Part shown: positions 26,512 to 34,517 of the stretch, one piece after another
How positions within the stretch are numbered: the first letter of the stretch is position 1
Layout of the letters: each line of letters starts with the position of its first letter
NCBI RefSeq assembly: GCF_014905555.1
Contig: NZ_BNGS01000007.1
Coordinates: forward strand, 248,001-312,000
Length of the DNA stretch: 64,000 bases
Direction of reading: 5' to 3'
From: Streptomyces sp. Y2F8-2
GTDB lineage: Bacteria > Actinomycetota > Actinomycetes > Streptomycetales > Streptomycetaceae
Notes under the pieces: generated by a model
The model's database searches: none
What the model saw: only the letters and a program-made list of their open reading frames with translations
Told to the model about the DNA's origin: nothing
Program-made: the position numbers and the translations under genes

Positions 26512-28179
26512 ATGTCGACCCTCACACGAGTCCGCCTCGCCTACGCCCGTACGGAAACCGTCAACCGCCCCGAAATCTGGATCGGCCTCCGCCCCCAGGA
26601 AGCGGTGGAAGCCGAAGCAAGCGCCATCGACGCCCGAGTGGCCGCAGGCGAACACCTCCCCTTGGCCGGCAGGCTCTTCGCGGTGAAGGGCAACATCGAC
26701 GTCAAGGGCCTGCCCACCACAGCGGGCTGCCCGGCCTACGCGTACGCACCCGAAGAAGACGCCCCGGCCGTGGCACGCCTACGCGAAGCCGGCGCCATAG
26801 TGATCGGCACAACGAACCTGGACCAGTTCGCAACCGGTCTGGTGGGGACGCGCTCCCCCTACGGCGCCGTCCGCAATGCCTGTGATCCAGCACGGATCAG
26901 CGGCGGCTCCAGTTCCGGCTCAGCCGTAGCCGTAGCGCTGGGCATCGTCGACTTCGCCCTGGGTACCGACACCGCGGGCTCGGGCCGCGTCCCGGCCGCC
27001 TTCAACGGCATCGTCGGCCTGAAGCCCACCCGTGGCCTCGTCCCCACGACCGGTGTCGTACCGGCCTGCGCCTCGATCGACTGCGTCACGGTGTTCGCCC
27101 GTACGCTCCCGGAGGCCGAGCAGGCCCTGGCCCACATGGCCTCACCGCCCGACCGCGTACTCCCGCCGCTCCCCCAGCGGGCCCCGGGCCCGTGGCGCAT
27201 CGCGGTCCCCCCGCTCGCCGACCTCGGCGAACTGGACGAGGGCTGGGCGGAGGCCTACGAGGCCACGGTCGCCCGGATCGCCGACGCGGGCGCCGAGGTG
27301 CGAAGCATCGACCTGGCCCCCTTCACGGAGGCCGCCGCGATGTTGTACGAGGGCGCGTTCGTGGCGGAGCGGTATACGGCGGTCGGGAGCTTTGTCGACA
27401 AGTTGATCGCCGAGGGTGGTGCGGGGCTCGACCCGACGGTCGCCGGCATCATCACCCGCGCCCGCGACATCCCGGCCCACCAGCTCTTCGCCGACCAGGC
27501 CCGCCTGGCCGCCCTGCGGGCCCGCGCCCTGGCGGAACTGGCCGACGCGGACGCCCTGTTGCTGCCCACCGCCCCGGGGCACCCCACGCTCGCCGAGGTC
27601 GCCGCGGACCCAGTGGGCGCCAACGCCCGTCTGGGCCGCTTCACCAACTCCACAAACCTGTTCGATCTGGCGGCGGTGGCCGTCCCGGCGGGCGAGGTGA
27701 ACGGACTGCCGTTCGGCGTGATGCTGATCGGCCCGGCGTTCACGGACGAACGGCTGGCCCGGATCGCCCGAGTGCTGGAACCGGAGTCGTCTGTGGCCGT
27801 GGTGGGCGCACACCTGTCGGGCCAGCCCCTGAACCCCCAACTCCTGGCACTGGGCGCCCGGCTGGACCGTACGACGACCACGGCCCCCGTCTACCGCCTG
27901 CACGCCCTGCGCACCGATCCGCCGAAGCCGGGCCTGGTGCACGTCGGCGAGGGCGGAGCGGCGATCGAGACGGAGGTCTGGCGCCTGCCCGCAGAGGGGC
28001 TGGGCCGCCTGCTCACCGCTCTCCCCCGCCCGATGACGCTGGGCAGCGTGGAACTGGCGGATGGAAGCCGAGTCCCGGGCTTCTTGTGCGAACCCAGCGC
28101 CTTGACCGACACGGAGGACATCACGGAGTACGGCAGCTGGCGGACGTATGTGACTCGGAGGCAGGGTCAACGGGCCTGA
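26512..28179 (+). CDS. atzF: Allophanate hydrolase (AtzF-type)
   Basis: The protein has 555 residues, starting MSTLTRVRLAYAR after AGGAG. The amidase-signature domain covers about 1-430. Its Ser-cisSer-Lys triad is visible as Lys59 (FAVKGNID), the cis-Ser in GGSSSGS (131-137), and nucleophile Ser157 (GTDTAGSGR). The C-terminal domain, about 440-555, is the AtzF-type extension that completes decarboxylation (YRLHALR, PGFLCEP). It converts allophanate to ammonia and CO2, the final step of the operon. It is 49 bp downstream of the carboxylase. Confidence 0.93.
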   Translation: MSTLTRVRLAYARTETVNRPEIWIGLRPQEAVEAEASAIDARVAAGEHLPLAGRLFAVKGNIDVKGLPTTAGCPAYAYAPEEDAPAVARLREAGAIVIGTTNLDQFATGLVGTRSPYGAVRNACDPARISGGSSSGSAVAVALGIVDFALGTDTAGSGRVPAAFNGIVGLKPTRGLVPTTGVVPACASIDCVTVFARTLPEAEQALAHMASPPDRVLPPLPQRAPGPWRIAVPPLADLGELDEGWAEAYEATVARIADAGAEVRSIDLAPFTEAAAMLYEGAFVAERYTAVGSFVDKLIAEGGAGLDPTVAGIITRARDIPAHQLFADQARLAALRARALAELADADALLLPTAPGHPTLAEVAADPVGANARLGRFTNSTNLFDLAAVAVPAGEVNGLPFGVMLIGPAFTDERLARIARVLEPESSVAVVGAHLSGQPLNPQLLALGARLDRTTTTAPVYRLHALRTDPPKPGLVHVGEGGAAIETEVWRLPAEGLGRLLTALPRPMTLGSVELADGSRVPGFLCEPSALTDTEDITEYGSWRTYVTRRQGQRA

Positions 28180-28261
28180 AGGGGCGCGGGGCTGTGACAT
28201 TGGCCGGCTCCGCCGCGTGGGCGCGAACAACCACAGAAGACCCGCACCCGCCCGACGACTC
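28180..28261. other. Short intergenic element resembling a dispersed Streptomyces repeat
   Basis: This gap separates two convergent genes. The motif GGGGCGCGGGGCTGTG followed by CGGCTCCGCCGCGTGGGC resembles, from memory, an intergenic sequence found many times in Streptomyces genomes after stop codons. The CGGC-TCC-GCCG core can form a small hairpin. Only one copy is in this window. Confidence 0.4.
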
Positions 28262-31069
28262 TCATCCCACCGACGAGTAGGCGACAACACCCCGCAGCAA
28301 CTGATCAACCGCCTTGCGCGCGGCCTTGCCCACGGTCGAGCCCTCCACAGGAGAAGCCGCCGCGATCTGCCCCAGGACGTCGATCACCTGCTTGCACCAC
28401 CGCACGAAGTCGCCGGCCGGCATCTCCGCCTCGTTCAGGACCTCGTCCAGCCCCTTTCCACTGGCCCACATGTACGCGGCCCAGGCGAACCCGAGGTCGG
28501 GTTCGCGCTGGCCGACGCCCTCGGTCTGGTTGATGCGGAACTCCTCCTCCAGGGCGTCCAGACGGCCCCAGATCCGCACCATCTCGCCGAGCGCGGCCTT
28601 GGCCTTGCCCGAGGGCAGCTTCGGCGCCATCGCGTCGTCGCCGACCCGGGCCTCGTACACCAACGCGGAGACGCACGCGGCGAGTTCGGCGGGAGCGAGC
28701 CCCTCCCAGACGCGTTCGCGCAGGCATTCGCTGGCGAGCAGGTCCAGTTCGCCGTAGAGCCGGGCGAGCCGCTTGCCGTGCTCGGTCACCTCGTTGCCGC
28801 GCAGGTAGTCCAGTTCGGTGAGCAACGCCACGATCCGGTCAAACGTACGCGCGATCGTGTTCGTCCGGCCCTCGATGCGGTGTTCCAGCTGCTTGGTGTC
28901 GCGCAGCAGCCGGTGGTAGCGCTCGGCCCAACGGGCATGGTCCTCACGGTCGTTGCACCCGTGGCAGGGGTGGGCGCGGAGCGCGGCGCGCAGCCGGGCG
29001 ATCTCGCGGTCGTCGGCCGCCTGGGAGCGCCGCTTGCGGTGCCGCTCCGGCGGGATATGCCCGGCCTTGGTGCGCAGCGCGGAGGCGAGGTCCCGGCGGG
29101 ACTGCGGGGAGCGCGGGTTGAAGGACTTGGGGATCCGCATCCGCTCCAGCGGTTCTACGGGTACCGGGAAGTCGATCGCGGCCAGCCGCTTGACCTGCCG
29201 TTCGGCGGTGAGGACGAGCGGGCGCGGGCCGTCCTGGTACTCCAGGCCCCGGTGGCCGCCTGCGCGGCCGGCGGGCAGGCCGGGGTCGAGGACCAGGGCC
29301 AGACCCGCGTACTTGCCGGTGGGGACGTGGATGACGTCACCTGGCTTGAGCTTCTCCAGGGCGACGGCGGCCTCCGCGCGGCGCTGGGCGGCGCCCTGGC
29401 GGGCCAGCTCGGTCTCGCGGTCCGTGAGCTGGCGGCGCAGCCGGGCGTACTCCTCGAAGTCGCCGAGGTGGCAGGTCATGGCCTCCTTGTAGCCCTGGAG
29501 GCCCTCTTCGTTGCGCTGCACCTGGCGGGAGATGCCGACGACCGACTTGTCGGCCTGGAACTGCGCGAAGGAGGTCTCGAGGAGTTCGCGGGAGCGGTGC
29601 CGGCCGAACTGTTCGACCAGGTTGACGGCCATGTTGTACGACGGCTTGAAGCTGGAGCGCAGCGGGTAGGTGCGCGTCCCGGCGAGGCCCGCGAGGTGCT
29701 CCGGGCTCATGCCGCGCTGCCACAGCACCACCGCGTGGCCCTCGACGTCGATGCCGCGGCGGCCGGCACGGCCGGTGAGCTGGGTGTACTCGCCGGGGGT
29801 GATGTCGGCGTGCTGTTCGCCGTTCCACTTGACGAGCTTTTCCAGCACCACGGAGCGCGCGGGCATGTTGATGCCGAGCGCGAGGGTCTCGGTGGCGAAC
29901 ACGGCCTTCACCAGGCCGCGGACGAACAGTTCCTCGACGACCTCCTTGAACGTGGGCAGCATGCCCGCGTGGTGGGCCGCTATGCCGCGCTCGAGGCCTT
30001 CCAGCCACTCGTAGTAGCCGAGGACGTGCAGGTCCTCGGGAGGGATGGAGGCCGTGCGCTCCTCGACGAGGGCGCGCACCTGTTCCCGCGATTCCTCGTC
30101 GTTGAGCCTGAGGCCGGCGTAGAGGCACTGCTGGACGGCGGCCTCGCAGGCGGCGCGGCTGAAGATGAACGTGATCGCGGGCAGCAGGCCCTCGGCGTCC
30201 AGCCGTTCGATGACCTCGGGCCGGCTCGGTGTCCACACCCGGGCGCGCTGTCTGCGCTCCCGTTCGCGGTCGGCCTCGCGCATGGCGCGGCCACGCCTGC
30301 GGTCCTGGAACATGGGGCGGCTGGCCTCCATGCGGGCCAGGCGCGTGAGGTCGGGGTTGACGGCCTTGCGGTGTCCTTCGCCCTCCTCGAACAGGTCGTA
30401 CATCCGGCGGCCGGCCAGCACGTGCTGGAACAGCGGCACGGGCCGGTGCTCGGAGACGATCACTTCCGTGTCGCCGCGGACGGTGTCCAGCCAGTCGCCG
30501 AACTCCTCCGCGTTGGACACGGTCGCCGACAGCGACACCAGCGTCACCGACTCCGGGAGGTGGATGATCACTTCCTCCCAGACGGCGCCGCGGAAGCGGT
30601 CGGAGAGGTAGTGCACCTCGTCCATGACGACATAGCCGAGGCCGAGGAGGGTCTGCGAGCCCGCATACAGCATGTTCCGCAGGACCTCGGTGGTCATCAC
30701 GACGATCGGCGCGTCGGAGTTGACGCTGTTGTCGCCGGTGAGGAGGCCGACCTTCTGTGTGCCGTAGCGGCGGCACAGGTCGTTGTACTTCTGGTTCGAC
30801 AGCGCCTTGATGGGTGTCGTGTAGAAGCACTTCTTGCCCTGTTTGAGGGCGAGGTGGACGGCGAACTCGCCGACGATCGTCTTGCCGGAGCCGGTGGGCG
30901 CGGCCACCAGCACGCCCTTGCCGGCCTCGAGCGACTCACAGGCCTCGATCTGGAAGGGGTCGAGGCCGAAGTCGTACATCTCGCGGAAGGAGGCGAGCGC
31001 GGTGGCCTGCTCGGCAGCGCGCCTACGGGCTGCCGCGTACCGCTCGGCCGGGGAGAGGTCCTCTGTCAT
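28262..31069 (-). CDS. Ski2-like DExH-box RNA helicase
   Basis: The protein has 935 residues from ATG 31069 (MTEDLSPAERY). Motif I is AAPTGSGKTIVGEFA, motif II is VVMDEVHYLSD (DEVH), motif III is SLSATVSNAEEFG, and motif VI is QLTGRAGRRGID. The C-terminal third is the DSHCT domain with a long helical arch region, as in Mtr4/Ski2 helicases. Actinobacterial members are HelY-like and presumably act in RNA turnover. It faces convergently onto the allophanate hydrolase gene. A strong terminator of the tat operon lies just upstream, so it has its own promoter in 31070-31146. Confidence 0.92.
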   Translation of the reverse strand: MTEDLSPAERYAAARRRAAEQATALASFREMYDFGLDPFQIEACESLEAGKGVLVAAPTGSGKTIVGEFAVHLALKQGKKCFYTTPIKALSNQKYNDLCRRYGTQKVGLLTGDNSVNSDAPIVVMTTEVLRNMLYAGSQTLLGLGYVVMDEVHYLSDRFRGAVWEEVIIHLPESVTLVSLSATVSNAEEFGDWLDTVRGDTEVIVSEHRPVPLFQHVLAGRRMYDLFEEGEGHRKAVNPDLTRLARMEASRPMFQDRRRGRAMREADRERERRQRARVWTPSRPEVIERLDAEGLLPAITFIFSRAACEAAVQQCLYAGLRLNDEESREQVRALVEERTASIPPEDLHVLGYYEWLEGLERGIAAHHAGMLPTFKEVVEELFVRGLVKAVFATETLALGINMPARSVVLEKLVKWNGEQHADITPGEYTQLTGRAGRRGIDVEGHAVVLWQRGMSPEHLAGLAGTRTYPLRSSFKPSYNMAVNLVEQFGRHRSRELLETSFAQFQADKSVVGISRQVQRNEEGLQGYKEAMTCHLGDFEEYARLRRQLTDRETELARQGAAQRRAEAAVALEKLKPGDVIHVPTGKYAGLALVLDPGLPAGRAGGHRGLEYQDGPRPLVLTAERQVKRLAAIDFPVPVEPLERMRIPKSFNPRSPQSRRDLASALRTKAGHIPPERHRKRRSQAADDREIARLRAALRAHPCHGCNDREDHARWAERYHRLLRDTKQLEHRIEGRTNTIARTFDRIVALLTELDYLRGNEVTEHGKRLARLYGELDLLASECLRERVWEGLAPAELAACVSALVYEARVGDDAMAPKLPSGKAKAALGEMVRIWGRLDALEEEFRINQTEGVGQREPDLGFAWAAYMWASGKGLDEVLNEAEMPAGDFVRWCKQVIDVLGQIAAASPVEGSTVGKAARKAVDQLLRGVVAYSSVG

Positions 31070-31146
31070 CGTGCTTTCGAGCGTACCGGGAGCCACTGAC
31101 AACAGGACGATCATTATGCGGATCACGGGCACGGACCGGGGCGCGG

Positions 31147-31193
31147 ACGGCCGTGGGGCCCCGCCGATGTCCTCGGCGGGGCCCCACGGCCGT
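31147..31193 (-). terminator. Terminator of the tatA-tatC operon
   Basis: A perfect 21-bp stem (31147-31167 with 31173-31193) closes a 5-base TGTCC loop, with arms beginning ACGGCCGTGG and ending CCACGGCCGT. It is the strongest hairpin seen in the window. Confidence 0.9.
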
Positions 31194-31225
31194 CGGTCAG
31201 CACCTCACATGCCGCTTCCGCGCGG

Positions 31226-32176
31226 TCACGTCACGTCGTCATACCCGTTGACCCGGTCCGTGCTCGGCGCCTGGGGCAGTGCCCGGGTCGCGGTGACGCT
31301 CTCGACCTCGCCGATGTCCTCGGGCGTGAGATCCAGTTCGGAGGCCTCGTCGTCGGCGGGTCCCTCGGCCTCGCGCCGCTGCTTGCGGCGGTCGTTGAGC
31401 AGCGAGAAGGCGACCGCGCCGAAGTACAGCACCCAGATCGGCCCGGCCAGCGCCAGCATGGAGAGGGGGTCGGTGCTGGGGGTGGCCACGGCCGCGAAGA
31501 CCGTGATGCCCAGGATCATGGCGCGCCACCAGCCGAGCATGCGCGTCCCGCTGAGCACCCCGGTGAGATTGAGCATGATCAACAGCAGGGGCAGCTCGAA
31601 GGACAGCCCGAAGACGACCACCATGCGTGTGACGAGCTGCAGCAGGTCGTCCAGCGGCAGCAGGTTGTCGACGCCGGACGGCGTGAAGTCGATCAGCACC
31701 TTCGCGGTGGTGGGCAGCACCTTGTAGGCGAAGAACCCGCCGCCGAGGAAGAGCGGGACACCGGTGCCGACGAACCCGTAGGCGTACTTCTTCTCGTGCC
31801 GGTGCAGACCCGGCGCGACGAACGCCCACAGCTGGTAGAGCCAGACCGGGGAGGCGAACACCACACCGGCCATCAGCGAGACCTGCAGTGCCAGGGTGAA
31901 CGGCGCGAGCAGACCGTTGATCGTGATCCGCGCGCACTGCTGGTTGTGGCTCGAGGACCTCGCCAGCTCCTCGAAGCTCTTCCCGCACCCGACCGAGTCG
32001 AGGATCGGCTTGGTGAGGAAGTTGATGATGTCGTTGTAGAAGAAGGCGGCGACGACCGTGACCACGATGATGGCCAGCATGGCCTTGGCGAGCCGGTTGC
32101 GCAGTTCACGCAGGTGCTCCGCGAGGGGCATCCGCCCCTCGGGGTCCCTCTCCTGTTTGCGGGCAGACTTGAGCAA
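31226..32176 (-). CDS. tatC: Sec-independent (twin-arginine) translocase subunit TatC
   Basis: The protein has 316 residues. The start is TTG 32176: an in-frame stop lies 10 bp upstream and GAGGATG precedes it. Six membrane spans are visible. The conserved N-terminal MPLAEHLRELRNRL binds the twin-arginine signal peptide, and FASPVWLYQLWAFVAPGLHRHEKKY and FGLSFELPLLL blocks follow. The C-terminal tail of about 60 residues is acidic. It forms the receptor core of the Tat pore with TatA (and TatB, encoded elsewhere). It is 47 bp downstream of tatA and ends before a 21-bp-stem terminator. Confidence 0.97.
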   Translation of the reverse strand: MLKSARKQERDPEGRMPLAEHLRELRNRLAKAMLAIIVVTVVAAFFYNDIINFLTKPILDSVGCGKSFEELARSSSHNQQCARITINGLLAPFTLALQVSLMAGVVFASPVWLYQLWAFVAPGLHRHEKKYAYGFVGTGVPLFLGGGFFAYKVLPTTAKVLIDFTPSGVDNLLPLDDLLQLVTRMVVVFGLSFELPLLLIMLNLTGVLSGTRMLGWWRAMILGITVFAAVATPSTDPLSMLALAGPIWVLYFGAVAFSLLNDRRKQRREAEGPADDEASELDLTPEDIGEVESVTATRALPQAPSTDRVNGYDDVT

Positions 32177-32223
32177 CCCACATCCTCATCTCGTGCAGTG
32201 GACCGGGAACTCCGGTCCTCCCG

Positions 32224-32505
32224 TCAGCGCTGGGTCGTGTCCGTCGGCTCGTTGACCGGGCGGGCGCTGGTCACGTCGCCGGGAGCGGCCTGGATGGTGC
32301 GCTGGGCCGGGGGCTGCTCGTCGTTCGGCGGGCCGGCCGGCGCGGAGGACTTGCCCTCCTCCTTCATCGCCTTGGCCTCGCTCTTCAGGATGCGCGCGGA
32401 CTTGCCGAGGGAGCGCGCCATGTCCGGAAGCTTCTTCGCGCCGAACAGCAGGATGATGACGACGAGGATGAGAATGATCTCGGGGGCTCCGAGCCTTCCG
32501 AACAT
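32224..32505 (-). CDS. tatA: Twin-arginine translocase pore subunit TatA
   Basis: The protein has 93 residues, starting MFGRLGAPEIILILVVIILLFGAKKLPDMA. It has one N-terminal membrane helix with a conserved FGAKKLP hinge, then an amphipathic helix (ARSLGKSARILKSEAKAM) and a disordered Pro/Thr-rich tail. It oligomerises into the export pore for folded proteins. GAGAAGG lies 10 bases upstream of the start. Confidence 0.97.
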   Translation of the reverse strand: MFGRLGAPEIILILVVIILLFGAKKLPDMARSLGKSARILKSEAKAMKEEGKSSAPAGPPNDEQPPAQRTIQAAPGDVTSARPVNEPTDTTQR

Positions 32506-32558
32506 AAGTCTTTACCTTCTCACCGAGGCGGCATTGGGTGGGGGTGCTGTTCGGCCAA

Positions 32559-32574
32559 TCGGACAAATGTCCGA
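32559..32574. promoter_or_regulatory. Palindrome upstream of tatA
   Basis: TCGGACA-AA-TGTCCGA is a perfect inverted repeat about 54 bp upstream of the tatA start. It is well placed for an operator; the cognate factor is unknown. Confidence 0.4.
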
Positions 32575-32887
32575 CAGCCGTGCAGCGATCGTAACGCTCA
32601 GGGGTGAACGTGAGGCAATCCCTGTGCGTACTCCCGGTCTGCGGACCGCGCCTCGTTCTCCGGGCCGCGACCAGCAGCGTACCTGTACGCAGTGGGAAGT
32701 AGACAGGGCGAAGTGACTCATTGCGCCTCTTGCGGCCCCTCTTACCGGATCCACGGAACACCGTCGCGGCACGGCGTGCGGCGGAGAAGGGCATGCGCCG
32801 GAGAACCGGCGGATGCGGATCACCGTCGTGACGCCATTGCCGGCGTGAGGCGGATCGGCGGCGGGAGGCGATGCGCGGCGTGAGGCG

Positions 32888-32925
32888 GATTGCCGAGCTG
32901 CGGCGGGATTGCCGAGCTGTGGCGG
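32888..32925. repeat. 19-bp tandem duplication beside the small membrane protein stop
   Basis: GATTGCCGAGCTGYGGCGG is present twice head to tail, with one base difference. It lies immediately downstream of the stop codon at 32928. Confidence 0.8.
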
Positions 32926-32927
32926 AT

Positions 32928-33122
32928 TCATATCCGGTCCGCGGCCCGCGCCGCGCCCACGGCCGCCCGTTCCAGGTCCTCCGCGGCACGGTTGATCCGG
33001 CGCGCCGAGTCGGCGACCTGCCGCCCGAGGCGCTGGGCCTCCAGGAAGACCCGGACGGCGAACACACCCAGAACGGCGAGCCCCAGGAACCCCAGGGCGA
33101 TCGCGAGCATCGGCCAGAACAT
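32928..33122 (-). CDS. Small membrane protein with coiled tail
   Basis: The protein has 64 residues, starting MFWPMLAIALGFLGLAVLGVFAVRVFLEAQ. One N-terminal membrane helix at about 1-25 is followed by an amphipathic helix (RLGRQVADSARRINRAAEDLERAA). It lies 11 bp downstream of the zinc-ribbon gene in the pafB-pafC operon and is upstream of tatA on the same strand. The family is unknown to me. The single-span plus amphipathic-helix layout is TatA/B-like in outline, but without the TatA hinge motif. Confidence 0.7.
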   Translation of the reverse strand: MFWPMLAIALGFLGLAVLGVFAVRVFLEAQRLGRQVADSARRINRAAEDLERAAVGAARAADRI

Positions 33123-33133
33123 GACGTAAGAGC

Positions 33134-33475
33134 CTAGAGGGTCGAGTGCAGCCGCAGGGTCCGCACCCCGCCCCCGGTGAGCAGTTCGACGATGCGCTCC
33201 CCGGCCGGCTTGCGGACGGATGCGCCGCACTCGGGGCACGTGAAGGAGTAGAACGTGGTCTTGCTGGTGGCGCCGATGGCCAGCCGCAGGGCGCTCGCCC
33301 CCAGCTCGAAACGGGCGCGGCAGTCCGGGCAGCCGGCCCGGAACACCACGTCGGCCACCCGCCTCATCCCGGCGAACGCCGTCCGCACCGACATCTCCGC
33401 GGCCCCCGGCGCCTGCGGCGCACCGGCCGACGCTTCCGACTGCTCCGAGGCACCAGACATCGCCCACGTGCTCAC
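33134..33475 (-). CDS. Zinc-ribbon protein of unknown function
   Basis: The protein has 113 residues from GTG 33475, chosen because it overlaps the pafC stop by 4 bp (GTGA). ATG 33460 is an alternative. Two CxxC knuckles, CPDC and CPEC, lie about 30 residues apart near residues 47 and 78, typical of a structural zinc ribbon. The C-terminus is KPAGERIVELLTGG. It is co-transcribed with pafB and pafC. The context suggests a helper of the same pathway, but no function can be assigned. Confidence 0.78.
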   Translation of the reverse strand: MSTWAMSGASEQSEASAGAPQAPGAAEMSVRTAFAGMRRVADVVFRAGCPDCRARFELGASALRLAIGATSKTTFYSFTCPECGASVRKPAGERIVELLTGGGVRTLRLHSTL

Positions 33476-34500
33476 AGCTGCTGCTCCTGCCTGTCGTACA
33501 GCCCGTCCTGAACCGGATCCGGCCCGTCGTACGCCGCGAGCGCCTCGCGGGCCGCCCGGCGGGCGCTGTCCGCGAGGTCCTGCGGCGACACGATCCGGCC
33601 GTCCCGTCCGAGCCGCAGCGCCAGCCGTCTGAGTGACGCCGGGTCGGGGGTCCGCAAGGTGATACGCAGCCCGCCGTCCGGCAGCTCGTCCGCGCTGTCG
33701 TGCGGGTAGTACTCGGCGACCCAGCGACCGCCCGGTCCGACCTCGACGACCACCTCGGGGTCCTCGGCGGCGGGCTGGACGAGCCCTTCGGACAGGTCCC
33801 GCAGCTCGACCTCCGGAGGCGCCGACGGCTCGTCGAGGATCTTGATCTCGGCGACCCGGTCGAGCCGGAAGGTGCGGCGCGCCTCGGAGCGGCGGCACCA
33901 CGCCTCCACGTACGTGTGGCCGACGCTGACCAGGCGGATCGGGTCGATCTCGCGCTCGGTGACCTCGTCGCGGGCCGGCGAGTAGTAGCGGATCCACAGG
34001 CGGCGGCGCTCGGAGATGGCCCGGTCGACGTCGGCGAAGACACCGCCCTCGGACTCGAACGTCACCGACAGCCGGGAGCTGGCGCCCGCCGCCTCGCCGG
34101 CGGCGGTCTCCACCTTGGCGGTGGCGCGCAGCAGCGCCTGCCGGTCGCTCTCCCGCAGCCCCGGCAGGGTGGCCACGGCCCGGGCGGCCACCAGCAGCGC
34201 GGTCGCCTCGTCCGCCGCCAGCCGCAGGGGCTCGGCCGCGTCCGCGCCGAGAGCGGCCGGGTTGTGCCACCAGATGCGCTCGCCGTCGGTGTCGATGTCG
34301 AGGAGGTCGCCGCCGCGGAAGCTGGTGCCGCACATGGGCAGCACGTCGAGGTCCGAGACCAGCTCCTCCTCGGTGATGCCGAACGCCCGGGCGACGTCCT
34401 CGACGCGCGCCCCGGGACGCTCCCTCAGATACGTCACCAGGGACAGCAGCCGCCGGGTCTGGTCGATGGCGTTCGCTGGTCTGGCCGGTTTGCCTGCCAC
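33472..34500 (-). CDS. pafC: WYL-domain transcriptional regulator PafC
   Basis: The protein has 342 residues from GTG 34500 (MAGKPARPANAIDQT) with GGGAGAGG upstream. An N-terminal HTH covers about 12-65 (ARVEDVARAFGITEEELVSDLDVLPMCG). The WYL domain covers about 150-225, with RRLWIRYYSPARDE and HTYVEAWCRRSEARRTFRLDRV, followed by the WCX C-terminal extension. In mycobacteria PafB and PafC act as a complex activating RecA-independent DNA-damage genes. It lies 17 bp downstream of pafB. Confidence 0.92.
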   Translation of the reverse strand: MAGKPARPANAIDQTRRLLSLVTYLRERPGARVEDVARAFGITEEELVSDLDVLPMCGTSFRGGDLLDIDTDGERIWWHNPAALGADAAEPLRLAADEATALLVAARAVATLPGLRESDRQALLRATAKVETAAGEAAGASSRLSVTFESEGGVFADVDRAISERRRLWIRYYSPARDEVTEREIDPIRLVSVGHTYVEAWCRRSEARRTFRLDRVAEIKILDEPSAPPEVELRDLSEGLVQPAAEDPEVVVEVGPGGRWVAEYYPHDSADELPDGGLRITLRTPDPASLRRLALRLGRDGRIVSPQDLADSARRAAREALAAYDGPDPVQDGLYDRQEQQL

Positions 34501-34517
34501 GGTCGTACCTCTCCCCC

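Larger units (their letters stand above)
32506..32927. other. tatA upstream region; no gene seen
   Basis: The region contains a 7+7 palindrome at 32559-32574 and a 19-bp tandem duplication at 32888-32925. A run of GCGTGAGGCGGAT-like units lies between 32845 and 32890. Open frames here have no convincing start or codon bias. The tat promoter is presumably between 32510 and 32650. Confidence 0.55.

Noticed and set aside
28217..31099. A 960-codon + strand frame opposite the Ski2-like helicase
   Set aside because: It has no motif or start signal. All helicase motifs are on the - strand.
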